DNA of 64,000 bases from Pestalotiopsis fici W106-1 (lineage: Eukaryota > Ascomycota > Sordariomycetes > Amphisphaeriales > Sporocadaceae). How positions within the stretch are numbered: position 1 is the first letter of the stretch; every line of letters begins with the position of its first letter. Where the stretch lies: assembly GCF_000516985.1 (NCBI RefSeq), contig NW_006917102.1:1993681-2057680 (forward strand). Direction: 5' to 3'. Below, piece by piece: positions 48,038 through 60,403 of the stretch. The notes beneath the pieces are model-generated. The model was given only the letters and a program-made list of their open reading frames with translations, ran no database searches and was not told where the DNA came from. A program made the translations under genes and the position numbers.

Positions 48038-48634
48038 GAATGTGGCGTCTGTGAACATTTTCGAGAGTGTGATGAATCGCGCCTCATGACATGAACGCTC
48101 TGATTTCTTCTTCTTTTTCAAAAGATGGCTAGCTGACGAGTCAAATTGTAGATTACGTCGCCAGCTGCATGATGATGCCGTGCTGGACATGATGGAACAA
48201 CGGGGACACGTGGAATCAAAGCGTAAATCAATTCAAAATCCTCGGCATCAAACTCGTGTATTCTTTTCTTTGCGGATGCATTGGCCCAGTCGTGCAGAAT
48301 CATAGACTGCCAATCTTTATTTTTCCAAAGAACGCGCCGACAAGACCGACATCACGATTGCAAGAGCATTAGCTCAGTGTCATGTTATTTTAAATTAGGT
48401 CGTGACAAGAATCTTCCATGAGGTTGGGCTATGGTCCCAGACTTTTGAATTTTTTTGTATTATCATGGACAACTCATAAGTTCAAAGCAAGTGCAAAGTC
48501 CAAGCGGCTCAGCGTACACATGAATCATGCCAGTCACCTCTCACCCTAGCCACGATGTATGTACATATATTCTCAGCTTGGCTTCGCGCCAACGATCTCG
48601 TCTAATACCATTTTTGGTTAAGCAGTGAGTTCTT
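48038..48634. other. Convergent intergenic region
   Basis: About 600 bases between convergent stops. Nothing is seen. Confidence 0.5.
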
Positions 48635-51600
48635 CTATCTGCCACTAGAGAAAGCGCTTTTGACCTCGCTTCGTGGCCACTCGAACAAAACATCACCACC
48701 GTACACTGTAGATGTAATGGTGGAGATTCTGACCTCGACGTCGCCGTAAAATTGTTCGCACTCCTTGAGTACCTTGTTCACTAGTGCTCTGCTGCTTGTC
48801 ACGCTCGGGTTCTCGTCCGAGTCGCCAAAGTGCTTGTCGACTCTCTTCCTCAGAGCTTCCACTCCCTTCTTGACCTCGCGGCCGTCGTAATTTGACAGGA
48901 TTTTGTTGAAGGTTGCCTTGGAATTCGATGGCTGCGATGCAATGGTCGTGGGTGACTTGCCCGAGGTCAGCTGGCCCTCAATATTCTCGACATACTCCAA
49001 GAGTTTGCCCAGAGGCCGGCGCATGACCGCGTTTAGGTAGAGATTCATGTGCTCGTTCATCTCCTTATCGGCCTCCTCTTTCCAGTCTTCGAGAACCTCC
49101 AGCCCACGTGTGTCGAGCTCCTCTAGGAAATGATTCATGTTTTCGATGAGCAAGATGTGGTAGTTCAATGCTTCCTTATCTTCGGGATCCGCACCAGCAT
49201 TGGTCAGGGTCGCCGGGTTTTCTCGAGCAATCACCTTGAGAGATTCGAACATGGTTTTGATGATACGATTATACTCGCGGTCAATGGATTTGCGCGCCGA
49301 GCTGGTTGTTTCGGCCACCGCCATCATATTCTCGACTGCAACAGAGAATTGTGGGAAGATTCGAATAAATGATATAACGCCTTTGCGCTTCTTGATTTTG
49401 ACCTTGGTCTCTTCGATGGCGCGGATTTGCTCATCCACAAATCTCGTGAACCGTGATTCCAGGTTGTTGTGCAGTTTTTGCAATACATTGTTGAGGAAAT
49501 CTTGATTGGACTGGGTCATGTCCGAGTGCTTGCGCTCGAGCACGGCCAGTACTCCAACTCCTTGACTGAGGCTTGGTCAGTTTATGCCCATCACAGCATA
49601 TAAGCGAGTATATGTATAACTTACAGTGGATCTTGTGATAGCACCCAGTCAACGGTTTGCTGCAATTCAGTTTCTATGAAACCGAATATCACCTCCATCG
49701 CACGCGTCACTCTTTTGGCGAGATCCCTATCAGGTTCCATGAGTCTGTGTCTCCTCAAATCGCCGTAACGTCGATCACGAGGTTTTGCCGAGGCGACTGC
49801 GTCAGGGAAGTCCAAAGTTTCCAGTGTCGTGGCATGGAAAAAGTCAATGATAAAGTTTTGCTCCATTTCCACAAGTGGCAGTAGATCGTCGGCAATGCCT
49901 GCGAATATCTCATATGGCAGGACGCGCTCGGCCTTCTCGACGGCACCCTTGCTGCCGTCTCCTAGGGGCGACCGTAGAGACCTGGCAAGTGTCTGGCTTC
50001 GTTTCACAGTGAGTTTCCTTGCAGTGGCCATTGTGCTCTCCTGCTGCTTCTCTGCTTGTGCCGTAAAGAGGAGTTCAGCTTCCTCGCCGGTTGGCTTGCT
50101 AGCATTGCGCTTCCACGCGGTCAGTACTTCCTTGAATTCCGACTTGTAAATTGGAAAGTTCTTGTCCTGATAAATCTGGAGAAACGTGTTCCACCCAGTC
50201 AGATCCAGGTCACGCGCGTACACCATAAGCGGGTTGTAGCGCCACAAAAGATCACGACCAACATCGTGGTGCTTTGGGTCGACCTTTTTGGACAGCGCCC
50301 CATCCAGGCTCTTCTTGACCTCGCGCGCAGCCAAGTCAAACTGCCGCTCCATGAACTCTCGGTATCGTATTAGGAATTGGGAGCTGCTAGTGAGGTACAT
50401 CTCTTTCTTTTCCTGTACGATGCGCATCTTGCCATAATCGGCATTGAAGCCGCTCTGCTGGTCTCCAAGACTAAGATCGTCTCCTCTGGATTCTGCACCG
50501 TCCATGGTAGGATCAATCTTCATCATAGCTTTGTACAATGTCACCAGCGTAGACTCGACATCTTCCAAGCCAGCCATGGAGTCCAGGGGGGTGACCTCGA
50601 GAGGTCGGAGATCCTCACGCTGTATTGCACACGTGTCGAGAAGAGATTCCAACTCTTTCCTGAGCAGCTTTTGGTTCGCAGCTTGCACTTGGAGACCTTG
50701 GCCTTGAGCTTCAATATATGCTATGTCTTCAGACAGGGTCTATGAGTAAGAGTTAGCGACCACCATGACCTTGACCCATTGATATGTTTTGGACCTACCC
50801 CCAACTCGACGCTATAAAGTGTCAGCAGGTTGTCGAGCTCATCGCACTCTGCAATCGCAACGTCGAGACCTCGTTTGATAGCATCAATTCTTTCGTCTTC
50901 TTCCTCGAACCTGACCACCCAATCACCCGCCTGCGCCTTGTTGAGCTGGCGGTCGACGTCCATCTTCATCTCCTCGAAGTTGCGACCACGCATTTGCTCG
51001 CCAGGTACCCATCCGAAATGATCAAGCAACTTGATGAATTCGTCGGTCTGACCAGCAAGTATGCTTGTGTCGATTCCAAGAGTGGTCAAATACTTTGCGT
51101 CGTTTCCAGTAATAACAGGCTCCTCGGTTGGTTTCTTAACAACCTCTGCGACTTTCTTCTGCTCTGGCACAGTCGGCTGCAGACTATTAGGTCGACTTGA
51201 GTTGGGGACCGTAATCTTCACCTCGGGTACATTGTTGGAATTTCTCTTCGGAGACTTGGGCGGTTCCACAGCCTTGGGGGGTTCAGGCTTCGGCGTGGCC
51301 CTTGGGGGAGCTGGCACAACTTCGGTGATTCCATCCGGCCCATCACTATCAGCACGCTTTAGTTCCCGTAGCCTTTCACCAGCACCGCCTGGTCGTGGTT
51401 TAAAAGCCGAGACGGCCGAGGCGGCCTTCCACAGGGTACCTGCTAGTTCACCCTTGGATTTCTTGGACTTGATCATGGGTCCCAGGCCAGGACGACTCTC
51501 CTCGGGCTCCGGAGGCGGAGGCGGGGGGGTCTTTGGCTTTTCTATTGGCGCTGGAGATGGAGCTGCACTAACAAATGGCGGAGTTCCAGGCGAGGGTGTT

Positions 51601-53043
51601 GCCATCACAGGCGAAGCAGCGCCCAAGGGCGTCTCTGACTCATTCAGAGCAGTGGCAATGGAAGAGTTGTCCGTCCTAGTCGGCGCTGCAGGCTTGCGTG
51701 GAGACATTCTCTCTGCATTTCGAGGCGGCGGCGGGGGTTGCGGTTGGGACTGCTCCTGTGTCACTGGAGGTTGTGTCTGCGACTGCGGGTCCTTTCTGAA
51801 GCCGGGACTCATCAGGGGTGCCGGGACTAAATCATTATCTACAGATGCATTCTGTGGTCTGGAAGGATCCATTGGTGGTCGGCGTCTATCAGGCAGGTCG
51901 AATTGGGGAGCAGGCCCTGGCGGCGGTGGCTGTAGTGGGGGCGGTGCCTGTTGCTGAGGCTGGATGGGAGGCGTTGCTGCCAGATCACGATCACGATCTC
52001 CAAATCTTGCAAAGGCACCTGGGCCATTCATACCGCCTCTTGATCTTGGCGGAATACTCGAGGCATCTTCGCTTTTTCGGGAGGCCAACGAGTCCTGACT
52101 GGGGTTGTTTCCGGCCAGCCGGCGGAGTGATGGCGGTGGTGGTAGGCTTGGGTCTCGCGATCCTGAACTAGAGGCAGGCGATGCCGACATGCCATTCGGG
52201 AGAATGAGATTGCGATTCGGAGAAACTGGTCGTCTCGGTGGTGGTTGGTACGCTTGTATAGGTGTCTTGGTAACAGATAGCTCACTCTGTGCCGGCGAGA
52301 TGCCTGGTCTTAGTGATGAGGGCGGTGCTGTCTCATTGCGGGTTGGTGGACGCCGTGATCCGAGTACCTGGTCCTGTTCACGGGGATCAAAGCCATGGAG
52401 CTCAGGTAGTTTGCCCCCAGTATATTTGCTGTAAATCTTGATCAGACTGGCGATGAAGAACTTCTTTTCCTTATCGGCGGAGCACTGCCAGAAATAGGGC
52501 TTTCCAATAACAACTGTGAATCCAGTGTCTCCTGCCCATTGTCGCTTTCTCGGGTCAACAGAGGTCGAAGTGAAAGACTCGATACCGGTCAAGTCATTCA
52601 GGTCCCATGTCTTTCCGATTGAAAAAGTCCCATTCGCGTTTTCTTTGGACTTGTGCATTCGGACACGACCGGACTTGCGGACGGCGACAATGATAACGCG
52701 CGGTTTCTCGGACTGGGGTGTGATTGCCTCGGGGGGAGGTGGCGAGGAAGGATGGGAGCTGTACTCCGTGATCCGGATATGGGTGATGTAGGTTTCAAGC
52801 ACTTGAAGAACGAGAAGGTCAGTCAGCCATCCTGCACCGACAATGTGTCGCACTGATGATAGCAGTGGCTTCGAGGCGATAACACAGCTACAGTACCATC
52901 CTCAATGTGACAGGGCACTTACAGGAGCCATCCGTGTCCTTCTTATTGAAGCAGCTTTCGACAATGCGCCGCTTCTCTTCCTCAAACCTCTCAGCGCGGC
53001 CCACCTCGCGGCCGCCGCTGCCATTCGGTCGAGGCGCATCCAT
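48635..53043 (-). CDS. SEC3: Exocyst complex component Sec3
   Basis: The exocyst subunit that marks the plasma membrane for tethering of secretory vesicles at growth sites such as hyphal tips. It has 1,389 residues in four minus-strand exons (53043-52923, 52801-50799, 50739-49625, 49565-48635). Exon 1 gives MDAPRPNGSGGREVGRAERF and the small helix before the PH-like PIP2/Rho-binding domain. That domain follows at about residues 40-165 (ETYITHIRITEYSS, FTVVIGKPYFWQCSADKEKK). A Pro-rich disordered stretch runs to about residue 590. It is followed by the conserved YLTTLGIDTSILAG segment, a coiled coil, and the helical Sec3 C-terminal domain to the end. All three junctions keep the frame, and the length fits filamentous-fungal Sec3. 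Confidence 0.93.
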
Positions 53044-54358
53044 CTTGTAGGAGAGTCCAGCTGTGTCTGTCTTAACGGGAGAATGCGTTGCTCGCGATCG
53101 TTATTTGACCATCTGGCATCTTTTTCGTCACCCCTCCGCGCGGGGGAGCTTGGAATCTTCGAGGTAGGAAAGCTGGAGCTATTCGTAGGCAGGTGTTTAG
53201 GTTGGCAGGTTGGTAGGTGATGTGCTGTCAACGTGTCCCGCGCAGGCACCTAGCGGCCAAATTGTTTGCGGCTTGAGAGTCCTTTTTGACTTTGCAAACA
53301 CTTGGAACGTTCCTTCTGTCTAATTATCGGCCAGTGTCCAGGTCCTCAATTCGTAATGTCGCTGTTGGGCGCCGTCAGTCTGCCGCGAGAGTTTGTTTAA
53401 TTGTGTATGTCCAGTGACGGCCTATGAACTTCACCTGCGTCTGATTTCCATGTCTCTCGCACTTCTCGAGGTCCGGATGCACGTCCCCCAGGTGCTGCAG
53501 CGCTAACCCCTGTACTTGGTAGCGGATTCGAGCCTAACCGCAGACCCCTGACAGCATTGTATTCACTGATTGTTGGGGCTTCAAATGTGTCAGAAGCCTC
53601 CAGTGGTTCACCACCATGTACCTAATACAGCTTACAATGAATTACCAAGGGTAGGTAAGGTAATGAATGTCCTGTACTTGCTCGATTGCTGCCATAAAGC
53701 CAATGATCAGCAGCCGGTGACAGTTGAGTCTCCTACAAGTATTTTATTTTAATCTTCTCTGTCCCTAAAGGACCTACCATGATGTTTACTATTATTTGAT
53801 CCACCACCTCTTCTGTCGAGTCTACCGTTCAAGAATTTGGGTAATATAGCTCAAAAGTATTCGTACAAATTGAATATCAAGTCTTGAAAAAGCATTAAAT
53901 GCCATTGTCCAGCCTGTTGGAGCGACTTCATGGCAACGCCCTCTAACAATACAAGTCCGCGTGGCAACAATCTGGCAACTAACTCTTCTCATCCCTTGTA
54001 TCAATGCGATGCAACGTCTTGAGTCCTTCCTTGCCTTTCCGTGTCGTGCCGATATGGATCTTTCCCCTAACAATACATATCCTAAACGCCTATGGGGTAT
54101 CCGAGCGGATAGTCTTCCGTCCGCAATAGCCTCGATTATAACGCCCCAAACGAAGTAACACGCCCTAAAACAGCATGCAGATTAAGTCATCCTGGCGATG
54201 TTGTACCCTTTTTCCTTTTGTGCCCATTCGTCATTGATCGTGTCAGCTATCAAGCTTCATGACAACCGGGCCCTTGGACGATTCCCCGAAGCCGGGTATC
54301 TAGGCCGACACGGGCTGACCGTCCACGATGATAGCTGCTTGGCAGTGCCAACTCCACC
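53044..54358. other. Intergenic: SEC3 promoter and RSC9 3' region
   Basis: 1.3 kb. A minus-strand frame that continues RSC9 past its stop (to 54250) is explained by an unspliced last intron. No other gene is seen. Confidence 0.5.
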
Positions 54359-57300
54359 TCAAACGTCTTGTTGAATAAGTTGCAGCAGCGAGGCAATATA
54401 GTCCGACTACACAGATTAGTATTTATCAAGGTTTCAAAGATGAGCAGAGGGTCACTCACCATGGCCGGATTCTCCGTCATGACCTCGAAGAGTCGTGGCG
54501 TCATGGGTCTAAAGAGTTTCTCGTTCCAGCCACCTGCCTCGCCTCCAGTCTCCTCACTCTGTAAAAGAGTTTCTTGTGACTCTGTCTTGACAACATTGCG
54601 GGCTATGTTGCGTAGCACTAGGACGGCGCTGAGTGGAATACCTGCAGCACGGTCGATCCGAGGGTTGCGCTCATCCGGGGTTGTAAGTGTCTTCTCCCAC
54701 GTGATGGTCATTGTCTTGGCAGGCACTAGATACGACTTCTTGAGCTTCTTGGCGGGTACGTCAGAGCTGCTGTCGGAGAGTCCGCGCTTGACTGGCGTGG
54801 AAACGTGAGTTTTCAAGTGGCGCGTGAGCTGCGATAGTTTCATCGGTGTGGGCTGCACATATTTCCTACAGTCGGCCCACTTGCAGGAAACATCGACTTC
54901 TGTGTCGGAAAACTTGCCGTCCTCACCCGGACTTCGCTCAAGATGCTGGGTCATAATGTGCTGCCACAGCTTCTCACCCCCCGGGAAGAAACCACCGCAT
55001 CTCTGAAGTGTATATGGCGCGCCGCCAATCAGCCACTGACAACGGGCATACTCTTCCTTGGTCTCGTAGTCCAGAGGTACCGTACGCGCCCGGATACCCT
55101 CAATAATAAAACGCTGAGCTTCGCCAGGACCTCTTATTATTTGAGCACGGGCGTTCACAAAGACGTGGCTGACATTTCTGATGAAGTCGGCGGCACTCAG
55201 AGTATTGCGGGACTTGCCGCCGAACGAACTCTGGTACGCCTGCCAGATCGCGATCTGAGTGATGTGGGACTCGGGATCTTCTTCAAAGAGACTAGTCAGC
55301 CAGTTGAAGCAGCGCTGAGGCTCCTCTGTTCCCGACAATCTGTCCTGAAGATCCTGGGGTAGTGGCACTACGTGCTCCGAAGCCCCGACTTTTCGCTCAG
55401 GCTCAAGAATGTACGATTCTCTGATTCTCTTGGATCCATGTGCCAGGAGTCGTACCAGGTGTGGAATTGCTTGCTCCATGTCGACGGAGTCGAGGAGTGA
55501 TTCCACATTGGGTACCACTGCTGTGTACTGGTAGAGGAAGTCCAGACATGCATCCATGAGTTCCTCATCATTGAGTAGAAGCCAGGTGATGATGTTTTGC
55601 AGAACAATAGCGGGAACTTTTTGAAGCTTATTCGTGGCTTCCAGATTCATTGAAATGCGACTGATAGCGCGCAAGGCTGTGAGTATCGTGCCACGATCGG
55701 AAGAGTCGAGCTGGCTAAGCAGTGATTGATACAAGGGGTCCTCTGCGTCCAACACCAGCCAGGGCGTCAGCTGCTCGGCAATGTCCAGGGCAAAGTGTTT
55801 GACCTCGACTAGCATTTCCAGTCGTGGCAGCTGTAAAAGTATACAGAGAAGGTCCTTGAGTGGGTACACTTCAGCCATGTAAATAGCGTTCTCTTGCAGC
55901 ATGACCATGTTGCGAATAGTCAGAATAGCTTCCGTGATCCGAACAAAGAGGTCTGCAGAATGTTCGGGCTGCAGATGATCAAATGTAGCTCGTCGCTGAA
56001 ACTTCTCGATCCTCGACAGAAGATCTCGGGTTCCGTGAACTCCATCCAAGATGGCGTCGCTGGAACCGTCATCGCCGCCGGTGTAGTCGAGCTCCAAGTC
56101 TATGTGGTAGAAAAGACTGGCAATCTCGAGGCCCTTTTCAATCAAACCCTCGGCTAGGCCAAGAAACGATTCAAACTTGAATTTATCACCTCGCTCAAAT
56201 GATATTTTCACCAGGTGGTGCAAAGCGAATGCTTGTTCAGAAGGGATGCCAGAACGGAGAGATTGAAGGCACCTCGTGTAGATGTTTGGTCCATCGTTAT
56301 TGGCTGCGAGAATCAGTATAACAATCATGTGGTGTCGGGGCATGGATCTGAAGCTTACCACCTGGTACAGGAGGGCGACCCGGGATCGGTTCCAGTATGC
56401 CGGCTGCGGCGTACCTCAATTGACGCTGACGCCTGGCATACTCTACTGGGTTATTTCCAGGTGTGGAAACAGGTCGCAAGGGAACATTTATCGGGGGTCG
56501 AGGCTCAATGATTTCGCTAAGTCGTGATGCGTTCTCCGAGTTAGGAGGAACGTACGAGCCAGATGCCCCGCGCATTACAGGTGGAGGCTGCTGGTGCAAA
56601 TGTGAGCCTTCATACCGTTGCGGAGCATGGTGTTGAGCATGTTGCCCGTGGGAAGTAGACGCAGCAGCAGGTGCAGTATGAGAAGTAGTAGTTGTACTAT
56701 GCGAATTAGCCGAGTGATGGGATTGGCTGTTAGTGTGCTGCGACGAGGTATGGCGGGTCGCACGAGTTGAGCCTGTGTCGGGCTGGAAAGGTATGCGCTG
56801 CGCAGGAGCTTCGCGAAGACGACCCGAGGCCCTGTTTCCAGAAACAGGTGTGCTCTCGGCAGGCTTGTCCTCCTTGACAGGTGTTTCGCTCCCGGGACGC
56901 TTGCCCGTGGCGAGTTCGAAGCTTTCGATCGTTCGCGTGAGGATGGGACCGTATTTGGTGGCACACGAGACGGCCTCGAGGATTTCTTTGGGCGGAGGCT
57001 CCTTTCCATACTGATCTTGGATCCAAAAGGCACCCAGAAAGCGGTAGAAATCGGTCTTGAGCTGAAAGGAGAGCTGTCCCATATTCTTGTTATCATCGGC
57101 AAACATGCCCAACTCTTCAGCTAGCTGGCCCCAGGCTTTTTGCTTGCTACAGAGCTCATCATAGCCACCACGCTCAATGACACCCTTGTAAAGCTTGAGG
57201 AGGTCAACATTGACATGGCCACCGCTGACGGGCAGGCGCGGCTCAGGCTCGAAATTGGTGCCGCGCTTTTCATGAAAAGCGGCGAGTTTCTTGATGAATT

Positions 57301-57364
57301 CCTCGTACTCGGGGGTGTGGTCAATGTGATGCTTTTCGGCGTCCTTGCCGCCCTTCGGAGCCAT
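54359..57364 (-). CDS. RSC9: RSC chromatin-remodelling subunit Rsc9 (ARID/RFX-like)
   Basis: A DNA-binding subunit of the RSC SWI/SNF-type complex, in the nucleus. It has 965 residues in three minus-strand exons (57364-56359, 56303-54460, 54406-54359). The N-terminal ARID is at about residues 15-120: EYEEFIKKLAAFHEKRGT, VNVDLLKLYKGVIERGGYDE, then FYRFLGAFW. A disordered Ser/Thr/His-rich linker follows, and then a helical armadillo-like region. The RFX-type winged helix contains QWLIGGAPYTLQRCGGFFPG. Near residues 805-845 is a C2H2-like finger (CKWADC, then RHLKTH). The last intron (54407-54459) has GTGAGT, an ACTAAT branch and TGTAG, and gives the end ENPAMSDYIASLLQLIQQDV. It can also be read through in frame, so the unspliced ORF is misleadingly longer. 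Confidence 0.92.
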
Positions 57365-58274
57365 GGTGAAGGGTGCGGACAGACAGGGACCGTCGACTGT
57401 TGATGGATTGTCGGCCGCGATGCAGTTCGAGACGGATCAAGGGACTGCGCGACAGTATCAAGGTGATTCTCCAAGTAGAGTCGCGAAAATGAACTTAGCT
57501 AGGTAGGTACCTACTTAGTGGTTGGAAGCGTTTGCGGCAGCCAGCGCGTTGCGTGGAGACAGAAAAAAGGCCCATGCGCAACGTTGGCCGGTTTTGCCCA
57601 GTCAAGCCAGTCTATGCATGGGGAGGAGGAATTTACCTACTGGACTCGCGGAAATGCGCGCCGATGTTGTTAGCGTCGCGCTGCCGCTGCTGCTGCCAGC
57701 CAACAGTGAAGCTTATCCGCACTGATAGGCATTTATCAAAAGCATACTTCGGGTTTTAAGGCATCTTGCCTAGTGTAAGCATACATAAATATATGTACGT
57801 TTCTCCCATCACGCCCATTTGATTGATTGGTTCATTCATGGCATATTATACCATTAATTCGTCTTTTTGTTCCTGAATATCATGGGCCATGTGTTTTGAC
57901 TCGAAATGCAAAGACGTGCTCATTAAATTTTTTTTTTTTTTTTTTGGCTTATACTGAAGTAGAATAAATTATCCAAGGAGGTCAAAGGTGTGATTGGCAG
58001 CGGCCAAGTGAAACCTTTGAATACTGCCTGAATATACAAAGAACCAAGAAAACCCTTCCAGTATCAGGTACTACATAGTATCTAATGTGATGCCATCGAA
58101 TAATAAATAAAGGAAGTCACGGTTATCTGCACGGAATGCCACCTTGCCTCCTTCCTTGTGTGCCGTCTGAACAGGATGGAATGTCAAACTCGGGACGAAT
58201 CTTGCAACAGCAGCAAGGCATAGTTAAAACCGCAATTACATTCTTTCAAGAGTACAAATTACACCAACCTACCA
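57365..58274. promoter_or_regulatory. Divergent promoter with poly-T tract
   Basis: 910 bases between the RSC9 start and the start of the next plus-strand gene. An 18-base poly-T run lies at 57928-57945. No gene is seen. Confidence 0.45.
57928..57945. repeat. Poly-T tract
   Basis: Eighteen consecutive T in the divergent promoter. Such tracts often exclude nucleosomes. Confidence 0.85.
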
Positions 58275-59363
58275 ATGTCTGCACGGCCAGCATCGCGAGC
58301 TCCCCGTGAGCTTCGTAGGCCAGCTCAGGATACCCGGCGAGCTTCATTGCCGCCCAGGACCGCTCGTCAACAAATACCAGGTGCTGGCAGCCACAATGGA
58401 TTCGACCCCCGAACCAGATTCTTGGATTCGACTCGCGAACAGCGCAGACAAATTCGCCTTCTGCCAGGAAATCATGTTGGCAATCGCCCACTAGGACCTC
58501 TTGCTGGAGTCGGCTTCCAACCAAGCCACGCTCCAGTCTACACCTACAGTCCCGCAATGACTAGCTCAAGTCATATCCATAGAAACGGCCAATACTATAG
58601 CTCCCAGCCAACTCAATGGTACGGGAATCAATTGACCCAAGACAATTTCAGCGCGACACCTGACCAAGACGCCTGGTTAAATGAGCCAGTATCTTCTGGT
58701 ACTCAGCCGCCACGTTTCACCACCCCAGCCGACGAATTCCCCGGCCAAGCAGCAATATTGGATCCGGAGATCAGTCGGCGCAAGATTTCTCGTCCTGTCA
58801 GCCACAGTACTGCAACCGCTTTCGAGATCTCCAAGTACAATGAAAGGCTTGCCGATATTGATGATAAACCCTTTGAAGATCATGACGACAAGGATGTCGT
58901 TCATGACACACAGGACGGCCACTCTACCGAAATACCAGAGCCTACCAAGGCCAAGCGAAAGACTACCCCCAATACTGCAGATGGCGAGCCCAAAAAGAAG
59001 AAACTGGCAATATACTCTAATGAACAACTTTATGATAAGCCGACATCGACTGGTGATTGTGCTTGCCACGGCAAAAGCAAACCTTCAATATCTGTCAAGG
59101 ACTTCACTGTCAGACTCCGAGATATCAATTCAGCATTTGCTCAACATTTCACAACACTTGCTTCGACAAACGACACGACGAACATAATTCATAATTTGGA
59201 AGATGCTGTTGATCATAAACTGCAACCGAGTGATTACGAAATCGTCGAACGAATTACTCATGGGATCTTCCTTGGGAATGTGCTTGGTAGTAAGTCATGG
59301 GAAATGTGGAAACCAATGTTTGGCGGAGAAGACGTCGAGGTCACTTTTAAAGGCTGTCAATAA
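58275..59363 (+). CDS. Hypothetical basic, probably nuclear protein
   Basis: A single-exon protein of 362 residues with no recognised domain. The N-terminal 90 residues are rich in Arg/Pro/Ala (MSARPASRAPRELRRPAQD). The middle is polar and Tyr/Gln-rich. An acidic stretch (EDHDDKDVVHDTQD) is followed by a clear bipartite nuclear localisation signal near residues 230-248 (KAKRKTTPN then EPKKKKLAIY). The C-terminal 90 residues look folded and helical (VRLRDINSAFAQHF, IIHNLEDAVDHK, then ITHGIFLGNVLGSKSWEMW). A GTAAGT word near 59290 could be a donor, but no acceptor is needed to explain the frame. Function is unknown. Confidence 0.7.
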   Translation: MSARPASRAPRELRRPAQDTRRASLPPRTARQQIPGAGSHNGFDPRTRFLDSTREQRRQIRLLPGNHVGNRPLGPLAGVGFQPSHAPVYTYSPAMTSSSHIHRNGQYYSSQPTQWYGNQLTQDNFSATPDQDAWLNEPVSSGTQPPRFTTPADEFPGQAAILDPEISRRKISRPVSHSTATAFEISKYNERLADIDDKPFEDHDDKDVVHDTQDGHSTEIPEPTKAKRKTTPNTADGEPKKKKLAIYSNEQLYDKPTSTGDCACHGKSKPSISVKDFTVRLRDINSAFAQHFTTLASTNDTTNIIHNLEDAVDHKLQPSDYEIVERITHGIFLGNVLGSKSWEMWKPMFGGEDVEVTFKGCQ

Positions 59364-60403
59364 CTTGTAGATTGGTTTTGGTGGTGAAATATTGCTGGAT
59401 ACATTTCGCTGAAAACAAACTTACGATTTTGCAAAAATTGTTGCGCAAAGTCTTGATACCATGATCCCATTCTTTGTCACTTCGTCGCCAAGCGAATGCT
59501 TTTATTAATGCTATGAAATGCGTGATACGTTCTTTGCCCACAATAAAAGGGGCGGCAAATGACTGTATCAAGTAAAATGAACTTCTCCAGAGCCTGTCTA
59601 CGCCCCGTTTGTATCACTCACTGGCAATTATCTGCACCTCTACTTTGAGCACGCAGGCATATTTGAAAACCAACATATTTGCTTTGTCAAGTGCACTCTG
59701 CTTCTTCTTCTTCCTCTTCCTTCCCCCCAATCCCCTTTGAACAAGACTTGGAGGGACACCGACCAGTTAGTGATTGCAGGAATACCATCGAATTCTTGCA
59801 GTGCATCTCGCGCGACGTCTCGATTCATCAACTTTGTTGCCTGAGTTCTTGGCTATGACTACGTGGATATATGAACCAGTAACATTGTGGAATTCCTAAG
59901 CTCATTATGCGGATACATGTCCTGATCTGTGTTCCTTCCGTTGGTTGAGAACCTTTGATGAATTCATCAGCGCTGTCCGTTTCCTCCCTGCTGTCCTACA
60001 TCGAGGCCCAAAGACAGTCATTTACAAATCAAGCTGTATACTATAATCCATAGGTGGTATTAGACAACATGCTAGTCACAGCATACATTTTCAACAGGAC
60101 GAAACTTGTAGGTCATATCATCATGTATGACGCCAATGGCTACCGTGAGATATGGCAATTAGATTCCGACAAAGCTGTCGGCAGCGAGAGAAATGCATTT
60201 TATGTGTATCTAGTGTACAACTAACAGTCGATGTATAGGGAATCTTTAATCGTGCACCGGGAAATCTGGTGAGATGGCATCAAAATAACGTGCAGGCCAT
60301 GTGTTCATGGCAGAATCATAATCAAGACTGACCACGACCCTGTCGTGGCTCCCTGAGAGAAGCTCCTCCTTTTGTTTCCTAGCCAATCCTGTCGTATCAA
60401 AGG
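59364..60403. other. Convergent intergenic region
   Basis: 1.04 kb. Nothing gene-like is seen. A short TTC-rich pyrimidine tract lies near 59699-59730. Confidence 0.5.

Noticed and set aside
48029..48136. Fourth intron and tiny last exon (MAS-stop) in the DUF3237 gene
   Set aside because: Good splice sites, but reading through gives a normal DUF3237 ending within three codons. The extra exon adds nothing.
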